Source: Coraliomargarita sp965656715 (lineage in GTDB: Bacteria > Verrucomicrobiota > Verrucomicrobiia > Opitutales > Coraliomargaritaceae). From it: DNA of 64,000 bases. How positions within the stretch are numbered: the stretch's first letter is position 1; the number at the start of each line of letters is the position of its first letter. The DNA is taken from the NCBI GenBank assembly GCA_965656715.1, contig CBFHLR010000002.1:95362-159361 (forward strand), read 5' to 3'. Below are positions 42,852-51,916 of this stretch, piece by piece. The translations under genes were made by a program, and so were the position numbers. A model generated the notes under the pieces. The model was not told the DNA's origin. It worked only from the letters and a program-made list of their open reading frames with translations, and did no database searches.

Positions 42852-43829
42852 CTAATCCTCAGGGAAGACGGACAGCCAATCTGCCCTCATGTCAACAAGT
42901 ATCCAGCCACGTTCGTCTGCTACATCGAGTCCACGGACCAGCTTACCAATATCTGACTCGCGGTCATAGGCCCATTCGCGTTCAGTGTCGGTGTGGTGCA
43001 CAATAATTCCCATGCGCGCGCCATCGCCTGTAGTTGTCCATTCCAACATCTCGAAGTCTCCATCTGAGTTACCTGCAGCAAAAATCGGGCGTCGCCCTAT
43101 GTGTTGATGGATTCCGATGGGCTTGCCCGCTTTGTCGTCGATGAAATTGAGCTCTGAAGTCTTTACGATCACGGGTGTGCCATCACGCAGTTCATAGCTC
43201 GCTTTGATGCTGCTGCCAATGACTTGTTCGGGCGGTATGCCATAGGTTTCTTCGGCAAACACACGCATGAAGTCGACACCACCTCCTGAGACTATAAATG
43301 TTTTAAACTCGTTGGCTCGCAAGTAGTCGAGCAATTCAAGCATAGGTTGATAGACCATTTCATTGTAGGGACGACCCGTCGTGGGGTGACGGGCTTCAGC
43401 AAGCCACTCACTCACAGATCGATCGAATTCCTCAGTGGTGAAGCCGGCATGCGAGGCCATCACCAGATCGATCAACTTCTGATGCCCATCGGCCAAGGCA
43501 GCCTCCACATCTCCCCTGAGCACCGAGGCAAAAGGTTCCTGTTTTTGCCACTCCGGATACTGGGGTGCAAGCTTTTGGATACGGTCAACAGTGAAGGCTA
43601 ACTGGAAATACATCGGTTGTTCAGCCCACAAAGTCCCATCGTTATCGAACACGGCAATCCGTTCTGTGGGCGGCACGTAGCCAGGGCTGTCTTCGGAGCA
43701 GACTCGATCAACGAAGGTCATGATGTTAGCTTTCGTGTCTCCTTGGCTCCAGGATGGAAGTTGCTGTATTGCAGCAGAAAGGGATGAGCAGGCTAGAGTG
43801 GTAAAGAGTGCTAATATTCGATAGTTCAT
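42852..43829 (-). CDS. Exported HAD-superfamily phosphatase
   Basis: From the ATG at 43829 (MNYRILALF) the product has 325 residues with a signal peptide (ILALFTTLACSSLSAA). HAD motif I is VFDNDGTLW, motif II lies in FIVSGGGVDFM, the motif III lysine is in FIDDKAGKP and motif IV is AAGNSDGDFEM. The helical cap sits after motif I. It resembles phosphoserine-phosphatase-like acid phosphatases found as exported proteins. Periplasmic phosphate scavenging is inferred. Confidence 0.87.
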   Translation of the reverse strand: MNYRILALFTTLACSSLSAAIQQLPSWSQGDTKANIMTFVDRVCSEDSPGYVPPTERIAVFDNDGTLWAEQPMYFQLAFTVDRIQKLAPQYPEWQKQEPFASVLRGDVEAALADGHQKLIDLVMASHAGFTTEEFDRSVSEWLAEARHPTTGRPYNEMVYQPMLELLDYLRANEFKTFIVSGGGVDFMRVFAEETYGIPPEQVIGSSIKASYELRDGTPVIVKTSELNFIDDKAGKPIGIHQHIGRRPIFAAGNSDGDFEMLEWTTTGDGARMGIIVHHTDTEREWAYDRESDIGKLVRGLDVADERGWILVDMRADWLSVFPED

Positions 43830-44294
43830 GTTTGGTAAAGCTGACACTTAGCAAACTAGCTGGCAGAACTTACTCTGTCAAACGGAGGCCATGGTCTGCC
43901 TACGCTTGACAAGCAATTACAGGAACAAGCTTTCAAGCGTTTTCTCCGGTTATGCCCTAAATGGCAGCCATAAAAAGCTCCCTACTGTGCCTCAATCGTG
44001 GCTCCCAAGCCTTAGCCCGTTCGAATCAGGGAATATATGCGTTGAGTCCTGAATGTGTGAATGCCCTTACTGTCGTTCGTAATCATAATCCATAGATTCG
44101 CGAACCGTGCGCTAAGCGATGATTGCTATTAGTCGGGTCGGCAAAGAGCGCGTTGAATTAGAACAGAGGAGTAGGTTTTTATTAAAAATTGAGGAACTGG
44201 ATAGTGCGATGCCCGCTAAGAAGAAAACTTCCTTTTGAGCTGATATTCGTGCGTCGAGATATTTTACGCAAAAAATGAAAGTCATGACGTCTGT
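43830..44294. other. Intergenic region without a convincing gene
   Basis: About 465 bp between the HAD phosphatase start (minus) and the DUF2293 stop (minus). It must hold the phosphatase promoter. The longest plus-strand reading frame noticed near 44118-44237 gives only 39 residues ending PAKKKTSF and has no supporting feature. No clear hairpin terminator or RNA gene was found. Confidence 0.5.
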
Positions 44295-44966
44295 CTAACG
44301 TATCGCTTTTTGTAGGGGGCAGCTCTCGACATTGATGCGACTGCCTTCACGGTAGTATTGGAGGAGCCGCTTGGATTCTTTAGCGAGCATGCGGCGCACT
44401 TCACGTCGTGCGCCTTTCTCGCGTGGAATGCGCATATTGTCGTAGGCAGTTGTCTGATGGCGCAGCCATGCAATAGTGGCGGCTTCCGCGCGCAGTTGGA
44501 TCGGAATGCGCTTTGTGCGTGCCACAGTGCCACTGCCTACGGGTGTGGCATGTTCACTGATTAACTTCGCTAGGCGCGTAGCCAATAATTCGTAGCGTGG
44601 GTGAAAATCCAGATACGCACGCAATGCTTGCGTAAACTCCCCAACATAGGCGACTTCCTTCTGTGCGCGGCGAACGCGACTTGCTTCAAGTTTGCGGGTA
44701 TAGGCAGGGTCAGCCCGTTCAATCTCCAAGGCTAAACGCAAGGCCGCGATTCGTTCTGCCGGAGCCCAGATGCCACGTGAAAACTCCTTACGCCCTTTCT
44801 TCTCTTTTACGGTCCAACTGGGGCCATCGGCCTTGATGCGTCGACTCAGGGCAGCATCGCCAGGCAAGAGAAGTTCCCAAGTATGCGGAACGGCACGTAG
44901 TTCACCTTCCTGGGTAAGCACATGGCGAGACTTTGGGCTGGGACGAACTTCTAGCGATTGCTGCAT
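44295..44966 (-). CDS. DUF2293 family protein
   Basis: A 223-residue basic protein with the DUF2293 signature HATPVGSGTVARTKRIP followed by RAEAATIAWLRHQTTAYD and IPREKGARREVRRMLA. The N-terminal half contains VPHTWELLLPGDAALSRRIKADGPSW, a region seen before DUF2293 in longer members. Function is unknown; its basic character is compatible with nucleic-acid binding. It overlaps a possible long start of the divergent methyltransferase but not the start chosen there. Confidence 0.85.
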   Translation of the reverse strand: MQQSLEVRPSPKSRHVLTQEGELRAVPHTWELLLPGDAALSRRIKADGPSWTVKEKKGRKEFSRGIWAPAERIAALRLALEIERADPAYTRKLEASRVRRAQKEVAYVGEFTQALRAYLDFHPRYELLATRLAKLISEHATPVGSGTVARTKRIPIQLRAEAATIAWLRHQTTAYDNMRIPREKGARREVRRMLAKESKRLLQYYREGSRINVESCPLQKAIR

Positions 44967-45119
44967 CTCTCAAAGAATGAGGCGACACCTGCGGCCTGTC
45001 ATTACCTTTGTGAGAAAATGTATCGAATGGACCCTACTATATCGACGGTCAAATTCAGCAAGGGTTTGCATGCCTTATACTTGAGGACGCTCCATTTTTC
45101 GTGCATCACTCGGCGCAGG

Positions 45120-45770
45120 ATGAATTTCTCCCAAACAGCTCGCTATTACCATCTACTTGAAGACCTCTTCATTGGACCATCCTTACAGAAGACGCGTGTT
45201 GGCCATCTGAATGGGGTTGCTCTCTGTGAGCGTTCTTGCCGAGTGCTGATCGTAGGCGAGGGGAATGGACGCTTTCTGTGTGCGCTGCTGCAGGCGTATC
45301 CGAGTTTAGTCGTTACCGTGGTTGATGAGAGTGCTACAATGCTAGAGCGAGCGCAACGTCGTCTTCAAGCAGCAGGCCTGAGTGATGCTTCCGTTACATT
45401 TCAAATCGCCGATCTTCGTAAACTCGAGCTGCAGAGCAGACACTACGATTTAATCGTCACGCATTTCTTCTTTTCGAATTTCCCAGAGAACGATGTGGTG
45501 CAGATGATTCGAAAATTGGCAGACGCCGCATCGACGAATGCTCAATGGTTAATGGGCGACTTCGATTTGCCAGAGCAGGCCATCTTGCGACTCCGAGCGA
45601 AGCTCTGGCTGTTTTTATTGTATTGCTTCTTTGGCTGGGCGGCAGCCGTGCCGGTCCGAGACTTGCCTCAAGTTGAAACTCATCTTGAGGATGCTGATTT
45701 TTATTCCTGCGCTGAGAGTTTCTATTGTGGTCGTCTTTTGCGAAGCACTTTGTTACGACGGGCGCATTAA
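45120..45770 (+). CDS. Class I SAM-dependent methyltransferase
   Basis: From the ATG at 45120 (MNFSQTARYYHLLEDL) the product has 216 residues. Motif I is VLIVGEGNGRFL, motif II VVTVVDESATMLERAQRRL, and the post-motif acidic region is FQIADLRKLELQ followed by YDLIVTHFFFSNFPE. An extension back to 44958 would overlap the divergent DUF2293 gene. A C-terminal hydrophobic stretch (LWLFLLYCFFGWAA) suggests membrane association. Substrate unknown; the ubiE-like arrangement hints at a small-molecule or lipid substrate. Confidence 0.8.
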   Translation: MNFSQTARYYHLLEDLFIGPSLQKTRVGHLNGVALCERSCRVLIVGEGNGRFLCALLQAYPSLVVTVVDESATMLERAQRRLQAAGLSDASVTFQIADLRKLELQSRHYDLIVTHFFFSNFPENDVVQMIRKLADAASTNAQWLMGDFDLPEQAILRLRAKLWLFLLYCFFGWAAAVPVRDLPQVETHLEDADFYSCAESFYCGRLLRSTLLRRAH

Positions 45771-46070
45771 ATGGACCAAAACCATGAGTTATAAAGTTGC
45801 GATCGGAACTGCGCTTGCCATGGCAGTTTTGGCGTGTGACCTCAGTTATTATTAGATCACTTGTAATGGAAATGAGATATTGCTTTCTCTTTGTCTCGGT
45901 ATTGCTGGCTTGCCTGCCTTTGAGTGATCCGCGCACCTATTTTGAGGAGAGAGCCCAGTCTATATACGTTTAAAGCGAATGCATTGAAGTGCGACAACTT
46001 CTAATCTCGGCGTAGTTCACGACGGAAGTTTTTTTCGCTAGAGCGGCATAAAAGTAGCTAGGTCTATGGA
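45771..46070. other. Spacer with two very short signal-peptide-like reading frames
   Basis: Two plus-strand reading frames are worth noting but unproven. 45784-45855 encodes 23 residues, MSYKVAIGTALAMAVLAC plus DLSYY, which ends like a lipobox peptide. 45866-45973 encodes 35 residues, RYCFLFVSVLLACLPLSD then a charged tail. Neither has a clear ribosome binding site. The promoter of the Kef-type gene must lie here too. Confidence 0.3.
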
Positions 46071-47684
46071 ATGGACGCCTTCTACCTCGCGATTGCTTTT
46101 GTTTTTGGATTGATTGCCCAGCAGTTTAAGCTGCCGCCTTTGGTGGGATTCTTGATCTCTGGTTTTGCGCTGCAAGCCTTAGGTAAGACGGCAGGGCCAT
46201 TTCTGGAGAGTATGGCCAATGTCGGGGTCACACTTATGCTCTTCAGTATTGGAGTTAAGCTGCGGCTTCGCACCTTGACCCAACCGGAAATCTGGGCTGG
46301 CACCTCGCTGCATGTCATTCTCGTGCTCGCCTTGTTTACTCCTGCAATCATGGTGGGGGCAACACTACTGGGAACCGCTATTGGTCTGGATTGGAAAACG
46401 GCCTTGCTGATTGCTTTCGCCCTGAGCTTTTCCAGCACGGTGTTTGCAGTGAAGTGCTTGAGCGAAGGAGGCGACATGGGAGCAATGCATGGGCGTATCG
46501 CGATTGGCGTGCTCATCATGCAGGATATTTTGGCGGTGTTGTTTCTGACTTTCAGCACAGGGAAAATACCGACCCTGTGGGCGATTCCTTTGCTGGCACT
46601 CCTACTGGGCGGACGAAATTGGCTGCGTGCGTTGATCGGTCGTTCCGGGCATGGCGAAATGATTGCGCTGTGTGGTCTCTTTCTCGCGCTGGTAGTCGGA
46701 GCCGAGAGCTTTACTGCAGTTGGTCTGAAGGCTGATCTGGGTGCCTTGTTTATGGGCATATTAGTTGGCTCGCACCCAAAGTCGAAGGAGCTGAGTAAAT
46801 CATTGGTGGGAGTGACGGACCTGTTATTGGTCGGGTTCTTCCTGCAGATCGGCTTGCAAGGCTCGGTCGGGCTGCAGGCGTTCTTATGGGCAGCCTTTTT
46901 TGTGCTACTACTGCCCCTAAAGAATATTGGCTTCTTTTTCCTCTTCACCCGTTTTCATCTTCGCGCGCGCACGTCATGGATGTCCAGTTTGACTCTATCG
47001 ACCTATAGTGAATTTGGATTGATTGTGCTGGCATTGGCAGTTGCGAAAGGATGGTTGGCGAGTGAGTGGTTGATCGCAATGGCCTTGGCCTTATCGATCA
47101 GCATTCTAATCGTCTCGCCACTTTATCGTAGTGGGGAGCGGGTCTATGAGCCCCGCCGTAAGTTTCTAAAACGCTTTGAAACCAAGGGCACGCACCCCGA
47201 TGACTTGCCGATTCATTTAGGTGAAAGCCGAATCGCGATCTTTGGCATGGGGCGTGTCGGCATAGAGGCATATCGTTATCTTAGTCTTCGCTACCCAGGG
47301 AAAGTGATCGGTTTCGACCGTGATCCGGATGCGGTCAAGTTGCATCAGGACAGTGGACGCAATGTGCTGTTGGCAGACGCGACAGATTCTGATTTCTGGC
47401 GCCGGGTGAGCGCTAAGGACAGCATTGATTTAGCGGTCCTTGCGATGCCCAAGCACGGAGCGAATGTGCACGCTGCGGAATCACTCAAACGCTGCGACTT
47501 CCATGGCGTGGTCGCGGCGACTGGCAAGTTTGATGATGAAGTGAGTGAGCTTCGGTCCTTGGGGCTGGATACTGCCTTCAATTTGTATGCTGAAGCAGGC
47601 AACGGCTTTGCGGGACATGTCTATGATGTCTTTAACCAACAGCGGCCGGATCTGGGTTACCACTGGCGTGCAAAGCAGGACTGA
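46071..47684 (+). CDS. Kef-type monovalent cation/proton antiporter with TrkA-N domain
   Basis: A 537-residue CPA2-family antiporter. About 11-12 hydrophobic segments span residues 1-365, with GFLISGFALQALGK, FALSFSSTVFAVKCLSEGG and FFLQIGLQG typical of KefB/YbaL. From about 380 a cytoplasmic Rossmann TrkA-N domain starts SRIAIFGMGRVGIEAYRYL (GxGxxG) and continues through GFDRDPDAVKLHQDSG and LLADATDSDFW. No second TrkA-C domain is present. It probably exchanges K+ or Na+ for H+ under nucleotide control. Confidence 0.9.
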   Translation: MDAFYLAIAFVFGLIAQQFKLPPLVGFLISGFALQALGKTAGPFLESMANVGVTLMLFSIGVKLRLRTLTQPEIWAGTSLHVILVLALFTPAIMVGATLLGTAIGLDWKTALLIAFALSFSSTVFAVKCLSEGGDMGAMHGRIAIGVLIMQDILAVLFLTFSTGKIPTLWAIPLLALLLGGRNWLRALIGRSGHGEMIALCGLFLALVVGAESFTAVGLKADLGALFMGILVGSHPKSKELSKSLVGVTDLLLVGFFLQIGLQGSVGLQAFLWAAFFVLLLPLKNIGFFFLFTRFHLRARTSWMSSLTLSTYSEFGLIVLALAVAKGWLASEWLIAMALALSISILIVSPLYRSGERVYEPRRKFLKRFETKGTHPDDLPIHLGESRIAIFGMGRVGIEAYRYLSLRYPGKVIGFDRDPDAVKLHQDSGRNVLLADATDSDFWRRVSAKDSIDLAVLAMPKHGANVHAAESLKRCDFHGVVAATGKFDDEVSELRSLGLDTAFNLYAEAGNGFAGHVYDVFNQQRPDLGYHWRAKQD

Positions 47685-47849
47685 AAGCGCCAAGAATTGT
47701 GCCTGCAAATCTGTGCCGCTCAAGCTCTCTGAAGCCCCTGGCGTTGACTCGCTCATGTCTGGGCAAATGCAATCCAGTGTTGTCAAAACGATGCTTCCAC
47801 CTTAGATTCTAAGACACAGGCAAATTAATAGAAGGCGAGGGCAGAGAGC

Positions 47850-48455
47850 ATGAGTCATTCAGAAGAATGGGTATCGCTCAACCTGAGTGATGACCCGATT
47901 TGGGAGCGCACCTTTTTTGTGCACCCCCTGGTCATTGTAGGAACTCTTGAGGCTGACGGCCAGGTCGATTTTGCCCCGAAGCACATGGTCTCTCCTATCG
48001 GGTTCGGCAATTGGTTTTGCTGTGTGTGCACCCCTAGGCATCGCACCTATCAGAATATTTTACGCGAACATTGTTTTACCGTCAGTTATCCGTCACCGGA
48101 ACAGGTATTGATGTTTTCGTTGGCAGCCTCGCCACGGGATCATTCCGATGAAAAACCAAATCTAGCGGGAGTCCCGAGTCATCCTGCAGGGGTCGTCAAA
48201 GGTGCCGTGGTAGATGAGTGTCCGCTCTATTTAGAATGCGAATTGGATCGCATGATCGATGGCTTTGATGAATACTCGCTCATCATTGCGCAAATTGTCG
48301 CCGCACATGCGAAGCCGGAAGTTTTACGTGAGATTGATCGTGATGACGAAGATCTGATCGAAGAGCAGCGTTTGCTCGCATACGTCTCGCCCGGTCGTTT
48401 CGCCAGTATCGAGCACACACATGGGTTCCCCTTTCCAAAAGGATTTAAACGATGA
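47850..48455 (+). CDS. Flavin reductase-like (FMN-binding split barrel) protein
   Basis: A 201-residue split-barrel flavoprotein: PLVIVGTLEADGQVDFAPKHMVSPIGFG contains the flavin-phosphate-binding segment, FCCVCTPRHRTYQNILRE the usual T-N substitution zone, and ECPLYLECEL the second half. Members reduce flavin or act as FMN-dependent oxidoreductases. It shares a four-base ATGA overlap with the M20 peptidase gene, starting a three-gene operon. Confidence 0.85.
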   Translation: MSHSEEWVSLNLSDDPIWERTFFVHPLVIVGTLEADGQVDFAPKHMVSPIGFGNWFCCVCTPRHRTYQNILREHCFTVSYPSPEQVLMFSLAASPRDHSDEKPNLAGVPSHPAGVVKGAVVDECPLYLECELDRMIDGFDEYSLIIAQIVAAHAKPEVLREIDRDDEDLIEEQRLLAYVSPGRFASIEHTHGFPFPKGFKR

Positions 48456-49657
48456 TTGATTTGGTCGAGAGCGTGCGTGCTGAGGTGCTTAGTAATGCGG
48501 ATGAACAGCTGGACTGCTTAAAACGCTTGGTTGCTCTGGAAACACCAACTCAAGAGCCAAAACGCACTAGAGAGGGCCTAACTCTGTTGGCAACGGAGTT
48601 TCATAAAAACGGTTATCAGTGTCGAATGTTGAGTGGCTCCCACAGTGGCGGGCAACTCTATGCGCGATCTCTTCATACGGGCACTGTTCGGCGAACGCAG
48701 TTATTACTCGGACACGTGGACACCGTATGGCCTACGGGGTCGCTCATGAATATGCCGCTCGTCGTCGAGAATGGCTGTCTCAAAGGCCCTGGCGTCTACG
48801 ACATGAAGTCAGGTCTCTGCAATATGCTCTTTGCCCTGCGTGCGATTCGGGCTTTGAAGCTGGAACCTTCACTCACACCGACCGTATTCATTAATACCGA
48901 CGAAGAGACTGGCAGTCACGAGTCAACTGGCAAGATCTGCCGTTTGGCACGTTTGGCTCAGCGCGCTTATGTGATGGAACCTTCCCTTGGTAGGACAGGC
49001 ATGCTTAAGACTGCCCGCAAAGGTGTGGGGCACTATACGATTACCGCGCATGGCGTGGCTGCGCATGCTGGACTGAACCCGCAAGGTGGAGCGAGTGCGA
49101 TCCTTGAACTTTCGCATGTTGTGCAGAGTTTGTTTGCACTTAATGATCACGGACAAGGCGTTTCGATCAATGTAGGTCGTATCGATGGTGGCATGGGAGC
49201 CAATATTATTGCTCCAACCAGTTCCTGTGAGGTGGATGTGCGTGTGCCGACCACTCGGCAAGCACTCGAAGTCGATCAAGCCATCCATGCACTCGAATCG
49301 ATCACGCCAGGTGTGCGATTAGAGATTGAAGGCGGATTACGACGCCCACCCCTAGAGCCCACACCAGATTCACTTCAGCTGGCAAGGACTGCACAGGGCT
49401 TTGCCGCTCAGTTGGGGTTTAAAATCGGCACTGCCATGGCTGGCGGTGGGAGCGACGGCAATGACGCCAGCCAATTCACTCCGACGCTTGATGGGCTAGG
49501 GGCTGTTGGCGATGGCGCACACGCTCACCACGAATTTGTTTATATCGACCAGTTGGTCGAACGAACCGCCATGCTGGCACTGCTGATCATGGCACCAGGC
49601 AAAGCTAACCATCAGGAGGAGGATTCATCATGCAAAGCATCGTTCGTGCGTCTCTAG
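48452..49657 (+). CDS. M20-family metallopeptidase (carboxypeptidase G2-like)
   Basis: A 401-residue M20 peptidase. Zinc-site residues appear in LLGHVDTVWP (His-x-Asp), GVYDMKSGL (bridging Asp), INTDEETGSHES (catalytic Glu pair) and the C-terminal HAHHEFVYIDQL (His). The dimerisation insert starts at about 180 with ARKGVGHYTITAHGVAAHAG. Similar proteins hydrolyse C-terminal glutamate or acylated amino acids. It overlaps its neighbours at both ends: 4 bp with the flavin reductase and 28 bp with the P-loop gene. Confidence 0.9.
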   Translation: MIDLVESVRAEVLSNADEQLDCLKRLVALETPTQEPKRTREGLTLLATEFHKNGYQCRMLSGSHSGGQLYARSLHTGTVRRTQLLLGHVDTVWPTGSLMNMPLVVENGCLKGPGVYDMKSGLCNMLFALRAIRALKLEPSLTPTVFINTDEETGSHESTGKICRLARLAQRAYVMEPSLGRTGMLKTARKGVGHYTITAHGVAAHAGLNPQGGASAILELSHVVQSLFALNDHGQGVSINVGRIDGGMGANIIAPTSSCEVDVRVPTTRQALEVDQAIHALESITPGVRLEIEGGLRRPPLEPTPDSLQLARTAQGFAAQLGFKIGTAMAGGGSDGNDASQFTPTLDGLGAVGDGAHAHHEFVYIDQLVERTAMLALLIMAPGKANHQEEDSSCKASFVRL

Positions 49658-50625
49658 GCCGAATTGCACAGTTCGGGAAATTCGAAATCAAACCAGTCGG
49701 GCGCAGTAATTGGCGTTTGGCTGATTACGTCGTCGCTGAGGTGACCGATCCGCCAGGCCCAAGCAGTTGGGTCGAAGTTCGTAGTGGCCGTATGATACAA
49801 GTGATTCAAGGTGATCGTATTCTAGGAGCTTTTGGCAATCGCCATGCAACCTTACAACTCACCGGGAGCTGGCAGGACATCGGTGACGACTTACACCTTA
49901 ACCTACTCACCGGCGCAGGCATCTTCGGGCAAGTGACCAGCTTGTCGGCCTACGCTGCCCCGCCGATTAAGCTCAAATACCTTGGGCACGTGCACAAGGA
50001 CGGGCAGGCCTGTAATATGATGGACTACGCCATTGAAGATACCGGTCATGCCTTTAAGACTCCTGTATTGATGATCGTTGGCAGCTCTATGTCAGCGGGG
50101 AAAACAAACTCTGCTCGGATCATTATTCGTCGTTTAAAAAAAATGAATAAACGCGTGCTCGCAGCAAAGATGACCGGGGCAGGACGTTACCGCGATGTGC
50201 TGACCATGAAAGATGCCGGCGCCGATGCGATCTACGACTTTACTGACGCTGGCTTGCCATCTACTGTGTGTAGCAAAGAAGACTACAAGACGGCGATGCA
50301 GCCCTTGCTCTCGACAATGGCTCAGGCCGATGTCGATTTGGCGGTCGTCGAAGCAGGGGCGTCGCCCTTGGAACCCTACAATGGCGATACGGCGATCGAG
50401 TTGCTCAAGCCGAATATCAAATTCACTATTCTTTGTGCGTCGGATCCCTATGCTGCGTTCGGCTTTATTAATGTCGGCAAAGTGGAGCCGGACCTTATTA
50501 GCGGCATTACCTGCAACACGATCGCTGGGCAAGAGCTCGTGACCGAGTTAACAGGGATTCGGCCCATGTGTCTTAGCGAGCCCTACTCGGTGCAGAAGCT
50601 AGATGATTTACTGGCTCCTTTGTAA
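49630..50625 (+). CDS. P-loop NTPase of unknown function (distantly DUF1611-like)
   Basis: A 331-residue protein. The N-terminal about 150 residues look beta-rich. At about residue 155 a P-loop appears as VGSSMSAGKTNSARIIIRRL, followed by VLAAKMTGAGRYRDVL and the Walker-B-like VDLAVVEAGASPLEPYNG. The spacing P-loop/VVEAG-S--P recalls DUF1611 proteins, but identity is too low to name it. It overlaps the M20 peptidase gene by 28 bp, so a joint task such as making or processing a glutamate-type conjugate is possible. Confidence 0.6.
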   Translation: MQSIVRASLGRIAQFGKFEIKPVGRSNWRLADYVVAEVTDPPGPSSWVEVRSGRMIQVIQGDRILGAFGNRHATLQLTGSWQDIGDDLHLNLLTGAGIFGQVTSLSAYAAPPIKLKYLGHVHKDGQACNMMDYAIEDTGHAFKTPVLMIVGSSMSAGKTNSARIIIRRLKKMNKRVLAAKMTGAGRYRDVLTMKDAGADAIYDFTDAGLPSTVCSKEDYKTAMQPLLSTMAQADVDLAVVEAGASPLEPYNGDTAIELLKPNIKFTILCASDPYAAFGFINVGKVEPDLISGITCNTIAGQELVTELTGIRPMCLSEPYSVQKLDDLLAPL

Positions 50626-51086
50626 GTAAGCGAGTGTGCGGTGAAACGCCTGTGGCAGGGGGGGCAGTCTTTGACATCGATGTGACTGCATCCGTAGTAG
50701 CACTGAGCATTCGCTTGAATTGCATCGTATTGAGAGCCCTGTCCCTGACCTTCATAACTCTGATTCTAGATGAAATTCCACAAACAGGGCGTTACCCTGA
50801 GGCGGCTCAAGCCAGATAACATTGCTTGGATTAATCTGGTTTTCGATTTGAAGGGCGCGGGTTCAATACTGTGTTTCCATGCGAGTCACTGTATTTATAC
50901 TAACTGTAATATCAGTAGATCTAAAAGACTTTACGACGTGAACTAAGTCCTCAAGGCGTAGAGTGTGCTCCCACCTTTGTTTTTTGTTTAGTCGTTGACG
51001 AAGCAGCCGATTTGAACGTCTTGTGTATAGGCTTCAACCTGTCGTTGAATCCAGTCCTACATACAGCAACCCCATCTATATTGATC
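50626..51086. other. Intergenic region without a convincing gene
   Basis: About 460 bp between the P-loop gene and the lipoprotein gene. In-frame codons upstream of the lipoprotein ATG extend to 51012 but are not needed. No RNA gene, strong hairpin or repeat was recognised; the lipoprotein promoter should lie here. Confidence 0.5.
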
Positions 51087-51728
51087 ATGAATTACAGTCT
51101 ACCAATCCTGACACTTGCACTCCTTGCTTTTGCTGGCTGCGCTAGCCATGAAAACACCGCCAGTCTAGACGACACCAGCAAACCCTACGCTGAAATCGAT
51201 ATTAGCGAACCGGATTTCATTTCGGTTGAACGCTTTGCGGTAACGATTGATGAGGCAGAAGCGGTGGTTTCACCGAGCGTCCTTGAGGCCTTCACTGGTC
51301 AGACTCCGACTGAGCGTGAACTCGCCGTGGGCGAAGCTTATGCTGAAGCGCTTCAGAACCAAATTGTGGCCGCACTCAAGGCCCGTAATATTAATGCATA
51401 CCCATCCGAAAGTGCGCCAGACATGACCTATAAAACTGGCATCATTCGAGGCTTCTTTTTTGAAGAAGACGAGGGTGAGGGTGAGCTGTTTGGTTTTGGT
51501 CTAGCAGACTCCGACATCTCAGCACGCCTCATCTTCTTCATGGAAGAGGTGATCATTGGTAGTAGCACGCTCACTACTGAGACGGATCTCAAGAGCCACC
51601 GTGCCCCTAAAGAATCTGCAATGAGCAGCGAGACGGTTGAAGCAATTGAAGCCGCCGCACAACTCGCAGCTGAAAAGGTGGCCGACGTCGTGCTGGAAGG
51701 CTATGATCGTCGTGGCTGGAGCAAGTAG
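51087..51728 (+). CDS. DUF4410-like lipoprotein
   Basis: From the ATG at 51087 (MNYSLPILTLALLAFAGCAS) the product has 213 residues with a textbook lipobox FAGC. The mature part has LAVGEAYAEALQNQIVAALKARNI and GIIRGFFFEEDEGEGELFGFGLADSDISARLIF, then a helical C-terminus, the outline of DUF4410 proteins. Function is unknown. It is monocistronic and followed by a clear terminator. Confidence 0.7.
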   Translation: MNYSLPILTLALLAFAGCASHENTASLDDTSKPYAEIDISEPDFISVERFAVTIDEAEAVVSPSVLEAFTGQTPTERELAVGEAYAEALQNQIVAALKARNINAYPSESAPDMTYKTGIIRGFFFEEDEGEGELFGFGLADSDISARLIFFMEEVIIGSSTLTTETDLKSHRAPKESAMSSETVEAIEAAAQLAAEKVADVVLEGYDRRGWSK

Positions 51729-51750
51729 GTGACTCCATATTTTATCTTCG

Positions 51751-51777
51751 AAGGGTCAGTTTCAACTGGCCCTTTTT
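51751..51777 (+). terminator. Rho-independent terminator after the DUF4410-like gene
   Basis: AAGGGTCAGT (51751-51760) pairs with ACTGGCCCTT (51765-51774) over 10 bp with one G-T pair and a TTCA loop; the right arm runs into a T tract at 51773-51777. Confidence 0.85.
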
Positions 51778-51916
51778 AATGCATACTCAAATCGGTTGAT
51801 TTATTTATCCTAGAGACGTTAGTCACATTTTGACACTCCACAATGGAGATGCCTCAAGACGATAGTTTCTTTAAGTAAAACCTTGTTCAGGCAGATCGTT
51901 GGAATAATTCGATTTT

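Noticed and set aside
46082..46948. 288-codon Lys-rich open frame on the minus strand
   Set aside because: It mirrors the membrane segments of the Kef-type antiporter and has no independent support.
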